DNA of 64,000 nucleotides. It comes from Bombus terrestris. Lineage: Eukaryota; Arthropoda; Insecta; Hymenoptera; Apidae. This document shows positions 1 to 10,418 of this stretch, piece by piece; within the stretch, counting starts at the first letter, position 1; every line of letters starts with the position of its first letter. The DNA is taken from assembly GCF_910591885.1 (NCBI RefSeq), contig NC_063277.1, positions 13,454,001 to 13,518,000 of the forward strand, given 5' to 3'. Under the pieces are notes generated by a model. The model searched no databases. It was given only the letters and a program-made list of their open reading frames with translations, and was not told the origin of the DNA. A program made the translations under genes and the position numbers.

Positions 1-1550
1 ACCAACGTTTCGGAATTGAAATACATCAACGAAATAATATCTCTGTTGCTCTTTACTAAATACATTTCTTGCCACGTCTCTACCATCTGTATGAGTGATC
101 GATGATGAACTGAGGAAATCGCGATCGTACAATAGGATCAAAAGTCCATTGTATGCGTAATCGTCGACCCGTGCATCCTTCGAGATGCACGCCGATTTCC
201 AGATACTGTTTCACTGGCACGAGAATGTCGATCTGCATCGTGAAGCGTATGATTCATGTTGATTGATTGGTATTTCAGAAATGTCGGCCACTCGGAATAA
301 AAAGCAGCTGTCTGTTAATCAGGCTTGATCGTCTTTAAAATGAAAACTTTATCTCGTTTGCGGATATCGTAAATTCATTCCGACGCGAAGATTGCGACGA
401 TTGATTCAGAAATAGGATGTTGATTCGTCGGAAAGTCCGGATTACCAGCTCCGTCTTTCTTTATCTTATTCGCGGAATCGGAATTTTCTTATCAAAACGT
501 GACGTTAGCGAACTTTGAACCTTGAAATTTTCTACAGAATTTTAAGCATAGTTACGACACTATAAATCTAATTTATCATAGTTTACGTAATGCTTAATGC
601 GCTTCATTGATCACGCTAATCGAAGGAGACTCGAATTATTATTTTGATCAGTCACAGTGCATTTTAAGACATGCTTCATTACCGCTGTAATTACAGATCT
701 GTTCACGATGTTCTTGCGTTATATCACGGTACAAAGCTGAGTTTGTTATCTGTTCCATTTACTTAATCGATACATTACGTATCGCGATATATTTGTTTCT
801 AAAACAAACAGAGGATCGACTGACCATAAGACGATATTATATCACGCATACTGCGTAAAACTTAGGAATATTTTGCAAGGTTTTCTACGAATACTGGACA
901 AACATTAGAGGATATTGAGAAACTACAATTCAGGAATTACCGTTACATGCGTTAAAATGCAAATTTTCCGCGCGATGTTTAGAATGTTTCGATCGTAAAT
1001 CAGAAGAAAATACCTCTCTGCTGTTTCGTAAAACGAAAAAACATCTGCGTATAGATGAAATATCGATGCTTTATCTGTTTTTTTTTTCTTTTTTTTAATT
1101 GATACTCTTATCTTGTCGATATCGTCGTTTTATATGTTTCTTTAACATTCTGTAATATGTCAGCGAGTTAATTGCGCGTTTTAAGCTCTCGAAAAATCCA
1201 CGCTGTCGTTCAATCTTCGTAATAAAACAATCCTACAGAAATAAATTGGGATATTGCTATACTAAAATAGATGATCTCGTTTCCATTGAACCTACCGATG
1301 GCATTTTCTGCGCAACTAGGCAAAAATTGGAGTTTCCACGCCTTGAAACCAGATTTCATCCGGCTCTATTCGTGGAAAGGACGAAGAGCTCATCTGTGCC
1401 GCTATTCACACGCACGGAATTTCAGTGGAAATCAGTTTATAGAACGACGACGCCGTTAGCGAAATTACTCTAGTCATCGACAGAGAAGCTTCACTTTCGA
1501 CGCATTAAACATCACACAGTTTTCCTTACGTTTTGATGCTTTAATGCTAT

Positions 1551-1577
1551 AAAAAAAAAAAAAAAAAAAAAAAAAAA
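1551..1577. repeat. Poly(A) run, 27 A
   Basis: Uninterrupted run of 27 A. It could be a simple mononucleotide repeat or the tail of an old retrotransposed copy; no target-site duplication or upstream element was recognised. Confidence 0.9.
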
Positions 1578-2556
1578 TAGAACTTTCTGTCAATTTCAAA
1601 TGCAACGTAGGTATTAAATCTGATCGATAGTGTATTTTTCATTCGTAAACACATATTGTTTATTTGCCTGTGAATCTTGCAGTTGACATGCACTTAGAAT
1701 ATCAACGATGCGGTCGCGGCATGGAGCTTTCGAAATGGAGAATAAAGAGAGGAACAGTCAGGCCTCTTATAACCTTCGGTCTGTTCGTTCTTTAGAGTTT
1801 CCCGTAGATAGGATCTAATTAACCCATCCACGACACGAAACCACTCTTGCAGAACTAACCAGAATCACATTTTCGCTAATTAATTAGACCATCGATCGCT
1901 TAGTTTCATGCGGGTATCCTAAACTGGTCGTCGAAATTTCATGTACGCGATAAAAAGGATTTTTAGATTCGTCGCTTCACCAGTTCTACATGAGAGCGTT
2001 CGATTCGAAACCCCATTGCCTGGCCATTGTAAATCGTTGGGCGTATGCGTTTCACTCTGGCGGAAGTCCACGAATGCAAACCCATTGTTCCCGATAGCAA
2101 TCGTGCATCGATCACAACGGACGATCCGCGATACTTTTGCGTGAATCGAATTGCGGAGGCGAGTCTCTGTACAGTGGCGAAATTGGCGGGAATGCGACGG
2201 CTGAAAATCGAGAACGGAATCCTTGGAATTTCGACGAGAGAAAAGACCGTCTGTGGCGTTGCTTCCCTTTGTTATAAGGAACGAGAAACTATGTGGCTGG
2301 AAACCTTCTGCCGAGACACGGTTGCAACCAGGAATTCAACAGAGAAGCAAAATTCATCGAGTATTATGGAAACAATTGAACGTTCGTCAGATATCTTTCG
2401 ATTCTGTATCTGCCTTACAAAGTTCCATTAAAATTGGCGCGCAACAACTCGCGTTTATCCGACTCCTCAGGGGTTTAAGCTTACCTCGGGGATACGTTTG
2501 CAATTTACCGATTTATAATCAACGCGAATAAATTACACGCGGACAGATTACTTATA

Positions 2557-2581
2557 TTAGGTGGGTGAAAAGTAACGTCTG
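2557..2581 (+). repeat. Possible mariner-family terminal repeat (isolated)
   Basis: After a TA dinucleotide the sequence reads TTAGGTGGGTGAAAAGTAAC, which resembles the terminal inverted repeats of mariner transposons (typically TTAGGT followed by a G-rich step and AAAAGTA). I did not find the matching inverted end or any transposase sequence nearby, so at most this is a solitary remnant. Confidence 0.25.
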
Positions 2582-4698
2582 TCTGTAAATTGTACGAAAC
2601 TATGGAAATATTAATTTACGATTCGATTGCACCGGTAGAATGGAAACCGTCATTGTTTCTCCGTGACGATTATTAATAATCGATGATCATAAATAACTGC
2701 AGTTTCACCGGCAATATGGTGGAATATATATTGTCGCGACCGATAACGTTCGAAAAATTAAATCCGCGTGATTAAACTCGAAATTCATTTATAGAAAAGA
2801 TATTAAAATACGAATCCAATACGGCAGCAAAAGGAAAGGAAATATTTTATCTCAAACCTCCGGTTGTATCAGCTTTATGACACAGATTGCATGATCAATG
2901 ATAAAGTATCTATCTTTATACGTAGTAATGTAGAAATTTATGCAGTGCTATTACTTTGCACACATCTATGATAACAAAATTTTACGTTATATCTCCTTTT
3001 CCGTTTACAATTTTTAATCGAGTCACCACATTTATTTATGTTTCCGTATACAGTGGATTAGGAGATTTGAAATGTTGCTGCAAGCCGCTGGCGTCGATCG
3101 AGTAGGGCAATTTGCGTTATCGTGAGCTTCCCCTACGCCAGAGAACTCAATCAACGGAAACAGTGGTTATCGAGAAACACATTGATCAAACGGCGAAAAA
3201 TCGCCGATTTTCATCGATCGATAATTCGAAAATGACAGGAAGGTATAAGAAACAACTATACTTAGCGTTTTAACGGAATTTAAGTTAATGTGATCGAAGT
3301 TCGTGTGCTTACTTTCAAAATATAAAGAGATACATTTGTTAAAAGAATAAAACAGAAACTTTAGTTTTACCGACGATAGTTTTTAATGACACTGGCAGAG
3401 CTGTCGAAATGTCGGCGGAACCGGAAACGTGTCGCGTGTAGAAGCGCATTTAATTTGACCGGGACGCCGCGAAATTAGTATGCAATGCGGTATGCCGCGA
3501 CGTTGTCCGCGTTCGACCGGCTCAAATTAAAAGAACGAGCGATAGCAGACTGAGAAAAGCCGCACAAGACGTACAGGCTCCCACGGTGCTCGGCCATTTT
3601 CCCATAAATTCGGTGCAACCGGTTCCGAAAACGTAAAGGTGCTTACGACGAGTGAATGAGATTCAGTATGCCTGCGGCCGTTCACCTCATGCGTGATTTG
3701 GGGGAAAGCTTTATCTTTTATTCGTACGCATCCTACCAAATCAACCAACGTTTTTTTCATATATCGTTTCGTATCTTTCCTTTCCTCAATCGTTTCTTTT
3801 CCCTTTTTTTCTGTATTCCTTTTTTGTAACGTTGGACACTCCATCAAGAGCAACGCGTTTCCATAATAGGTATCAAGAAGATTCCCACGAGATATAGCCA
3901 TAGAGTATCTACTAAAAACGGATCGATGGAAAACTGCATTTATTCTAACCCGCGAGAGGGGATTTAAGTGATCCGCAACATTGCCGGTTAAATCTTATTC
4001 GGCTGATTTGTTCTGAAATATTGACGCAACGTCACGCGTGTATCTAGATGTTTGTCGGCCTCGTTTACCAACGGTTTTTTTATTCCTCGCTAGAGCACAC
4101 GCACGCAACTCGCACAGCACGTGGATCACGAATTGCTTTTCGTAATCATAGAATTTCAATCGAACTTATACTTTTTAATATTCTCTGCGGTTATTCTACG
4201 CTGCGTGTTCCGATTTGGAGCATCGCGTATGTTTCATGTTAGTATATTTGATAAAGGTGTATATTTGAGAGGTTATTTTCAACTATAACTTAACCTCTGC
4301 TTTGGAATTGGAACTAAATCGAATTTTCGATCTTCACGCGCTAGTCTAACTCATCGATACTCTTCATTGGTGAATAATATGCTAACAACGGTCAAATACG
4401 GGTTTTTAAGACAATGGGAAATGTGTGCCGCGTTTAAGTAATTGTTTACAGCGTCGGTGGAAGAGGGAGATTCGATTTTTCATTGTAACTCACCGCTTAT
4501 ATTCTCAGAATTCTAGCGCGACATTCCATCGAATTGACGCGTGACTGAGGAATCACCGTAACTCGATTTTTCCACGAAAAATACCGTGTTTTTCGAAAAA
4601 TTGTTAGTTATCTTACGTATATATTACCTTCCGGTTAAGTGCTCGCTAATATAACCAAGGAAAATGTTATTATACGATCAAAGTTAAGATGATCTTAC

Positions 4699-5050
4699 CT
4701 AAATGTTTCTTCTGGCGTCGTGGCCCACACCCTGTTCAAGACAAGATCAAACTGTCACTCTTAACGCCTATAATTGAACACAGCTAATCAGCACGACACA
4801 CTGCTTCACGACACCTATGCGTTACGCTCTTATTTATTTCGTAAACGCGAAATACTGAAAGAGGCGAATCGTCAGAAACGTTCTCTGACCGTGATTACTG
4901 CACGAATGCTTCGAGTACGTCATGCCCTGAGAAGCTAGCGCCGCAATGCGAACTACCGCACACTGCCACCTGGTTTGAGAAGCATACTAGAGTTTTTAGT
5001 TCCCGCAATTTTCAGTTCTGCTAGCGAGTAGTAACTTTTTATTTCTATTC
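4699..5050. promoter_or_regulatory. Candidate divergent promoter upstream of FAM8A1
   Basis: A CpG-rich block in AT-rich surroundings. On the plus strand an initiator-like TCAGTT lies at 5012-5017, in a suitable position for the start of FAM8A1 transcription. On the minus strand a good splice donor (GTAAGATC, plus coordinates 4691-4698) closes a possible noncoding first exon beginning somewhere in this block. Together they suggest bidirectional transcription. There is no coding evidence for the leftward transcript. Confidence 0.3.
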
Positions 5051-5882
5051 GGTATTTTTCATTTCCTACGTTTCGTCTCTCCAGCTTCCCGTGATCAAGG
5101 TGTTCATATTATCTTTTTCTATACGAATTTTCTGTATAATTTATATTCATCGAATGAAAGTATTAGGATTCTCTTACATAGGTTATGCTCGATTTGTAAC
5201 TTCTTCAGTTCAGTTGTTTCTTTAAAGATGCATTTTTATAAATGAAATGTTTTAATAGGTCACAATTGTATGCATTTTACGTATTTATAATAATCTTTCA
5301 TTTTGATTCATATACAAAGCATCTTATAGTAGCATTTATACGACTTGCATTTTTATTTAGTTGTAACATGTTGATGAATTCAATTGGACGAGATAAATGT
5401 TTGTCAATAAAAATTTTTTAACGATTCTTTGAGCATTAAATTTAAGAAGAAAATACGTTAAGGATCATGTAATATTGTTACGATAATATTTTTATGACAT
5501 TACTAGTGAATTTTTAAAAAATCAATGATCATCTATTTGTTATTATACACGTCAGCTTTAAGCAAATACGCAAAATTTTATTCGAGACTATCATTCTCCA
5601 ATGTAAAGAGCAAGAATTACGTGTAAAGTAGGCGTATGATTGTTTCACCTATTTATTGTTAATGTTGTGGACTGACTTTTCACTTTTTTTAGTCTGCTAT
5701 TTTGCGTGCGAAAATTAATATTTCGTGTGAATACAAATTATTCTTACTGATAATTACCGAGCATTATTATTTGTTATTTTAAACAAATCGACTTGGGCCA
5801 TACTATATAATCTTAAAACAAAACTATTCCTTCGAGCAGGTTGATAATATTTCTATTTGATACGTTTTTACGAAACAGCAAT

Positions 5883-6084
5883 ATGGCAGATGACAAAAAT
5901 GAAGATACAAAAGAAGATAAATCCAGCGGAAATAAAGACCAACTACGAATGATAGCTGCTGAAGAACGTTCGGAATATTTTAAAAAATTAGAAAAATGGT
6001 TACATGAAGCCTATGCTTGGCAAAGCATGGCTGCAATGTTTCCATATTATTTAATGTCTGGACAAATAATAAATCCTTCATCTG
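5883..6084 (+). CDS. FAM8A1: FAM8A1 exon 1
   Basis: Initiator exon coding residues 1-67 plus one base, closing with donor GTAAGA at 6085. It encodes the acidic N-terminus and the AAEERSEYFKKLEKWLHEAY helix-like stretch. Confidence 0.88.
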
Positions 6085-7295
6085 GTAAGATTGTCACATT
6101 GCTGTCATCTCATGAAGCATGTAATTACAAGTTACTATGAATTCTCAATGTAACAAAATTATTCTATAAAATAGAATAATTATAGGTGTACCGTCATTCT
6201 CATCACAAGTATCAAATGTAGCAAATACACATAGGTTAATTGTTGACACGAATGGCCAGGAAAACAATCCACTCAGACAAAGAAGGCCGCAAGATTATGT
6301 AGGACCTCCGTTCCAGCCTCCTGGAGCTGAAGGTAGAAGGTCATAACGATATCTCCTGTGTCCATCACATTCCAACAGAGGTTCAGCTAGTACTATATGT
6401 GCTTTTATTACAAAAGTACTGCATTTTGTATAATTGTTTTCAAAATGTTTGGCTGCTTTATGTGTTTTTAAATAGCTACGCATAATGCAGTATTTTTGAA
6501 ACATACATTTTCATCTGTATCATCTAATGTCATGATTATCTTCTCCATTAAGATTTAAGAAAACGGTTTTTTCAGGATTTGAATACCGTATACCTCCAAT
6601 ATGGAAGAGATTTGCAGCAGAATTTATAGATACAATAATGTTGTTTCTTTTGAAGTTTTCCATTACTTTCATTGCTATTGATGTTTTTGATTTCATGTAT
6701 GTATGATTAATCTTTTTCTCTTTATAGTTTCATCTTTCTTTGACTTGCCATCATCTTATCTTATTTTAGAGATATAGATGATCTAGACTTGGTACGAGCA
6801 AACTTGAGAATTGATTATAAAATGGCTTTGGAAATGACATATGGCATATTAATACTAGAAATAATTCATCGTGTAATAGTGTGCATTTTTGAGGTATGTA
6901 TATTATTGATAGAAAATAATACAAGTAATGAATGCTTAATGAAAACATTTTTTTAGGCATTTTGGCTTCAACATGGTGTAAATGGTCGTATTGGTGGTGC
7001 AACACCTGGAAAATTCATGATGGGATTAAAGGTAGTTCAATGCCGTAGTGTTACACCTGTTGATAGACCTGATGATCCTGACGTTGTACTTGTTTCACCA
7101 GGAATAGATTTAGGTTTACCACTAGCACTTGGAAGATCAGTTGTGAAGAATATGATCTTAGCATTTTTATTCCCTATATGCTTTGCCTTATTTTTCTTCA
7201 GGTTTAACAGAACTGTTTATGACCTACTTTGTAATTCCATTGTGGTTGAAGATCCTCATAGGAACTTAAATAATAATAGACTTCATCAACAATAA
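5883..7295 (+). CDS. FAM8A1: FAM8A1-like RDD-domain membrane protein, five exons, complete
   Basis: Joined exons 5883-6084, 6186-6332, 6576-6696, 6770-6893 and 6957-7295 give 933 nt, 310 residues, all with GT-AG introns and intact phase. The N-terminal half is hydrophilic (acidic start MADDKNEDTKEDKSS; AWQSMAAMFPYYLMSG near residue 55). From about residue 117 comes an RDD domain: it opens YRIPPIWKRFAAEFIDTIML, with the family's arginine and aspartate at 128 and 135. Three hydrophobic segments follow (near residues 136-156, 175-195 and 260-280). In vertebrates FAM8A1 is an ER membrane cofactor of the HRD1 ubiquitin-ligase complex in ER-associated degradation; that role is carried over by homology. 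Human FAM8A1 is longer at its N-terminus. The start chosen is the first Met of the conserved reading frame; an in-frame ATG at 5841 is possible but lies just past a probable 5' UTR acceptor (5838-5839). Confidence 0.92.
6186..6332 (+). CDS. FAM8A1: FAM8A1 exon 2
   Basis: Acceptor TATAG at 6181-6185, donor GTAGAA at 6333. Encodes a polar linker with VPSFSSQVSNVANTHR and a proline-rich PPFQPPGAE end. The donor is a weak match to consensus. Confidence 0.85.
6576..6696 (+). CDS. FAM8A1: FAM8A1 exon 3
   Basis: Acceptor TTTTTTCAG ending at 6575, donor GTATGT at 6697. Encodes the start of the RDD domain (RIPPIWKRFAAEFID) and the first membrane segment. Confidence 0.88.
6770..6893 (+). CDS. FAM8A1: FAM8A1 exon 4
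   Basis: Acceptor TTATTTTAG ending at 6769, donor GTATGT at 6894. Encodes an acidic loop (IDIDDLDLVRANLRIDYK) and the second membrane segment. Confidence 0.88.
6957..7295 (+). CDS. FAM8A1: FAM8A1 exon 5 (terminal)
   Basis: Acceptor TTTTTAG ending at 6956. Encodes AFWLQHGVNGRIGGATPGKF, the glycine-rich ATPGK stretch typical of RDD proteins, then the third membrane segment and a hydrophilic tail. Stop TAA is at 7293-7295. Confidence 0.92.
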   Translation, partial: AFWLQHGVNGRIGGATPGKFMMGLKVVQCRSVTPVDRPDDPDVVLVSPGIDLGLPLALGRSVVKNMILAFLFPICFALFFFRFNRTVYDLLCNSIVVEDPHRNLNNNRLHQQ

Positions 7296-7540
7296 AAAGA
7301 TCAAAAAAATTATACCTACATTGTATATATCGTGTGTGCACAAGCGTATCTAATATGTATATAATCGTTCAACTAAACAAATCGATTATCGCAATACTAC
7401 GAAATATTTTTCTAGATGTATTACGGGAAATCTTACAATTTTTGGATAATATAAATTTACCAATTATTTGAAAAACAAAACTTAATTATCTTGAGACTTA
7501 TACCATTGAGATTGTACAGATTTTATCTAACACAGTTACT

Positions 7541-7546
7541 AATAAA
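7541..7546 (+). terminator. FAM8A1 polyadenylation signal (AATAAA)
   Basis: Canonical AATAAA 246 bases after the FAM8A1 stop. It is the best placed signal before the Rab6 promoter. Confidence 0.6.
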
Positions 7547-7709
7547 ACATTTTGTAATTTATTTTCAAGCTTTTTGAATCCCCACACATATGGCATTAAT
7601 AATTTTTTAACATATTGTTTTTATAACATTTGCGAAATTATTATAGAAACATTTTTGTGGAAATCTTCAGTAACAAAAAAACAATTTTTTCGATGTATTT
7701 TAAATTTTT

Positions 7710-7725
7710 TAGCGCCATCTAGAGG
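7710..7725 (-). promoter_or_regulatory. CTCF-like insulator motif between FAM8A1 and Rab6
   Basis: The minus strand reads CCTCTAGATGGCGCTA, a close match to the CTCF core (CC..YAGRKGGCRSY) known from vertebrates and Drosophila. It lies between the end of one gene and the promoter of the next, a usual place for CTCF. The match is seen; binding is inferred. Confidence 0.5.
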
Positions 7726-7754
7726 AATAAGATTAGAAACTAATAAGACTAACA

Positions 7755-7939
7755 ACTAACCAATGACGTCACTTCCCAGTTAAACGTGGCTACCCTACAA
7801 GTGAAGGAAGGAGTGGCTTTGCGACCTGTCAAGCTAGATGATTTCTCGTGAAAATTAATGACTCGTTGCATCAATTAAGTTATTCACGTGTGCTTAGTAC
7901 TTATAATCCACCGCGTAGTAGTTCTAATATACGAAGAAA
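7755..7939 (+). promoter_or_regulatory. Rab6 promoter / 5' UTR with CCAAT and palindromic CRE
   Basis: A perfect TGACGTCA cyclic-AMP response element lies at 7764-7771, overlapping a CCAAT box (7760-7764) and followed by CACTTCCC, an ETS-like site. An E-box CACGTG occurs near 7887. The cluster lies 100-180 bases upstream of the Rab6 ATG and is the likely core promoter. No TATA box is evident, which fits a housekeeping gene. Confidence 0.55.
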
Positions 7940-8009
7940 ATGTCGTCTTCGGGTGATTTTGGAAACCCGTTGCGTAAATTTAAACTTGTCTTTCTCGGTG
8001 AACAGAGCG
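7940..8009 (+). CDS. Rab6: Rab6 exon 1
   Basis: Codes residues 1-23 plus one base; donor GTATGT at 8010. It ends inside the P-loop (GEQS). Confidence 0.96.
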
Positions 8010-10418
8010 GTATGTATTTTCTAAATCTACTTCCGTTGATTTTGGATCAATATTGTTGATGTACATGTCCGTTTTATCTTGCTGATGATTTCTCGTGTAT
8101 CAAATACCATATTTTCTGTCGTATGTATCAGTTCCAATGATGACCGTTCTAGGTTATAGATCAATATTTCTGGTCACTGTGCAACTTTATCGTTGCGATC
8201 GAATTTGGCGTCGTTCTTGTTATCACCATCCTAAAATTGCATTTAGTCTTAACAATACCTATAATTTTATATCTACGTAGTTGTACAATCCCATCATTTT
8301 CATAAAAAATGTCTATTAACCATTAAAATTCATTATTTATGCACTTAATCTCGTATCGCTGTTTCATATATTTGTTTCATTTTAAACGATTGCAGACTAT
8401 ATCGATATACCGCAATATTGTAAAATCTAGTCACAGTGAATAAATTTCAATAATTTATATTTTATCCAAGGGAAGATAGTAATTTTATTATGAATTATAT
8501 ATTTTTAGAAATGGCTACAATATGATTTAAATTTATAATAATAATTCATTATCATGTATGTTTCTGAACTACATTCTGTACAACTATATTATATTTTGTA
8601 TTTTGATTTTTTAAACGTATAATAGTACATTTTGTCCATTAATCGTGTGATTTGATGTTGCAGTTGGAAAAACTTCTCTTATCACACGGTTTATGTATGA
8701 CAGCTTTGACAACACGTATCAGGTATGAAACTATTGGTTTTGTGATATACATATATATATATGCATATGTCATAAAATTTACATATAGTCTTAAATAAAT
8801 ACCAAATAACAAATTGATTGCTTTAGTGACATAGATTAATATGTTATCTTATAAATATTTAAATATAACAGTTCTTTAATTTTCTCTTTTACCACACAAC
8901 CTACAATCAAAATTTCTGAGATTATCCATATCTCATTGGCATATTTTCCAATGATCTTATGAGAATGTTATAAATTTGTACTTTCATCTATATCTTTATC
9001 TTTCATTTTATTGTAGTTATGATTTTTATATGTCTTACACTTTTGTTGTATAAAATGGACATTATCAATCATCAGTAAGGAGAAACCAAGGGGGAGCCAA
9101 GACATTGATTTTTTGTAATAGATGTCATTAAAGAAATAAAATGCAGGAATATCATAAGATTATCATCAACTATTATTACTTCTATTTTGTGAATTTATTA
9201 AAATATGAAATTTCAATATGTTAGTTTTAATTAAAATATTTTAGGTATAATGAAATGATTTTATATGGAAAGTTACAATAAAATACTATACTATTTATTA
9301 CAGGCTACAATAGGTATAGATTTTTTAAGCAAAACTATGTATCTGGAGGATAGAACTGTAAGATTACAGCTATGGGATACTGCAGGCCAAGAACGGTTTA
9401 GATCTTTGATACCTAGTTATATCAGAGATTCTACTGTTGCAGTGGTGGTGTATGATATTACTAGTAAGTTTAATTTGAAATAGAGATAAAGTATAGGCTA
9501 TGTCATGTTATATCATGAGCTCAAGTGAACTATATATACAGATGCAAACTCATTTCATCAAACATCAAAATGGATTGATGATGTACGGACTGAAAGAGGA
9601 AGTGATGTAATTATTATGTTAGTGGGTAATAAAACAGATTTGGGTGATAAAAGACAAGTTTCAATGGAAGAAGGTGAACGAAAAGCTAAAGAGTTAAATG
9701 TAATGTTTATTGAAACTAGTGCTAAAGCTGGATATAATGTGAAACAGGTAAGTTTCTATTGCTTAATAAACATTTATTCTTTGCTATATTAATTAAAATT
9801 GTAATATATTAATTCTATTCTATTCATTGACCAGCTCTTTAGAAGAGTAGCAGCAGCTTTACCAGGCATGGATTCCACTGAAAATAAGCCACCCGAAGAC
9901 AGTATCCTTTATGTAAGATACGTAATGTGCACATCTGCATGGTACATATACATAATCATATTTCAGGGATTTTTCTTTCTTCAAATATAGCACTAAGAAA
10001 TATGTCCTACATCCTCAATCTTTATTCGGTTTTTATTTGTTACATAGTTTGAATATCATTTATTTTCAAGATTACTTGACTTCAGTCTATCAAAGTAATC
10101 TTTCAATATATTTTATAGAAACTTCATTGATTATTTAAATTTCAGATATATTTTACAGTAATATTTTATCAATTTTCTAGAATAATTAAATATGTATGTT
10201 ATATACTTTTAAATTTTTCATAACCATTATTAATTTTCTAAGAATCGTTTTGAATCCATTACTTTTAACATTATTTTTTAACATTATTAACAGTTTCAGT
10301 TTTTTCCGTTATCTTTTTGTGTTTTCCTTAATGTGTTGCTAAACCTGTAGTGCAAGAAGTAGTTCTGAAGGACACACCAATTGAACTGAAAGCATCGGAG
10401 AGCAGTTGTGCATGTTAA
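7940..10418 (+). CDS. Rab6: Rab6 small GTPase, six exons, complete
   Basis: Exons 7940-8009, 8664-8722, 9304-9463, 9542-9747, 9835-9901 and 10351-10418 join to 630 nt, 209 residues, the normal Rab6 length. All GTPase motifs are present: P-loop GEQSVGKTS (20-28), switch I threonine T45 in ATIGIDF, WDTAGQE (67-73) with catalytic Q72, NKTD (126-129) and ETSAK (154-158). The C-terminus SSCAC supplies two cysteines (207 and 209) for double geranylgeranylation. The segment FLSKTMYLEDRTVRLQLW is a Rab6 signature. Rab6 acts at Golgi and trans-Golgi membranes in retrograde Golgi-to-ER traffic and secretory vesicle movement. The start is the only Met before the core fold and matches the usual MSSSGDFGNPLRKFK opening. 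The last intron appears to be U12-type. No lost key residue or frameshift. Confidence 0.98.
8664..8722 (+). CDS. Rab6: Rab6 exon 2
   Basis: Acceptor GTTGCAG ending at 8663, donor GTATGA at 8723. Completes the P-loop (VGKTS) and codes helix 1 up to NTYQ. Confidence 0.96.
9304..9463 (+). CDS. Rab6: Rab6 exon 3
   Basis: Acceptor TTACAG ending at 9303, donor GTAAGT at 9464. Codes switch I, the interswitch, and switch II with DTAGQE. This is the exon that is duplicated as alternative exons in mammalian RAB6A; I see one copy here. Confidence 0.96.
9542..9747 (+). CDS. Rab6: Rab6 exon 4
   Basis: Acceptor ATACAG ending at 9541, donor GTAAGT at 9748. Codes the guanine-specificity motif NKTD and ETSAK. 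Confidence 0.96.
9835..9901 (+). CDS. Rab6: Rab6 exon 5
   Basis: Acceptor GACCAG ending at 9834. Codes the last helix LFRRVAAALPGMDSTENKPP. It ends at a donor reading GTATCCTTT, the U12 consensus, which splits the Met codon that starts exon 6. Confidence 0.93.
9902..10350 (+). other. U12-type (minor spliceosome) GT-AG intron of Rab6
   Basis: The 5' splice site is GTATCCTTT (9902-9910), identical to the U12 consensus. Near the 3' end TTCCTTAAT (10324-10332) matches the U12 branch-site consensus TTCCTTAAY, with the branch adenosine about 19 bases before the exon, within the usual short distance. There is no long polypyrimidine tract between branch site and AG. The protein join is forced by the conserved EDMQEVVLKD sequence. 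Confidence 0.88.
10351..10418 (+). CDS. Rab6: Rab6 exon 6 (terminal)
   Basis: Acceptor CTGTAG ending at 10350. Codes the hypervariable tail MQEVVLKDTPIELKASESS and the prenylated CAC end; stop TAA at 10416-10418. Confidence 0.95.

Larger units (their letters stand above)
1..4690. other. Non-coding region, no gene recognised
   Basis: About 4.7 kb at the left edge without any reading frame that I recognise as protein. It holds AT-rich DNA, a 27-base A run (1551-1577) and a possible mariner-type terminal repeat at 2557. Short open frames (for example 2045-2431 plus, 3527-3901 minus) show no family motif. If the splice donor at 4691-4698 on the minus strand is real, this stretch would be the first intron of a gene whose coding exons lie to the left of the window. 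Confidence 0.5.

Noticed and set aside
2045..2431. 128-codon plus-strand open frame
   Set aside because: No family resemblance and no splice partners. Length is within chance expectation for the local base composition.
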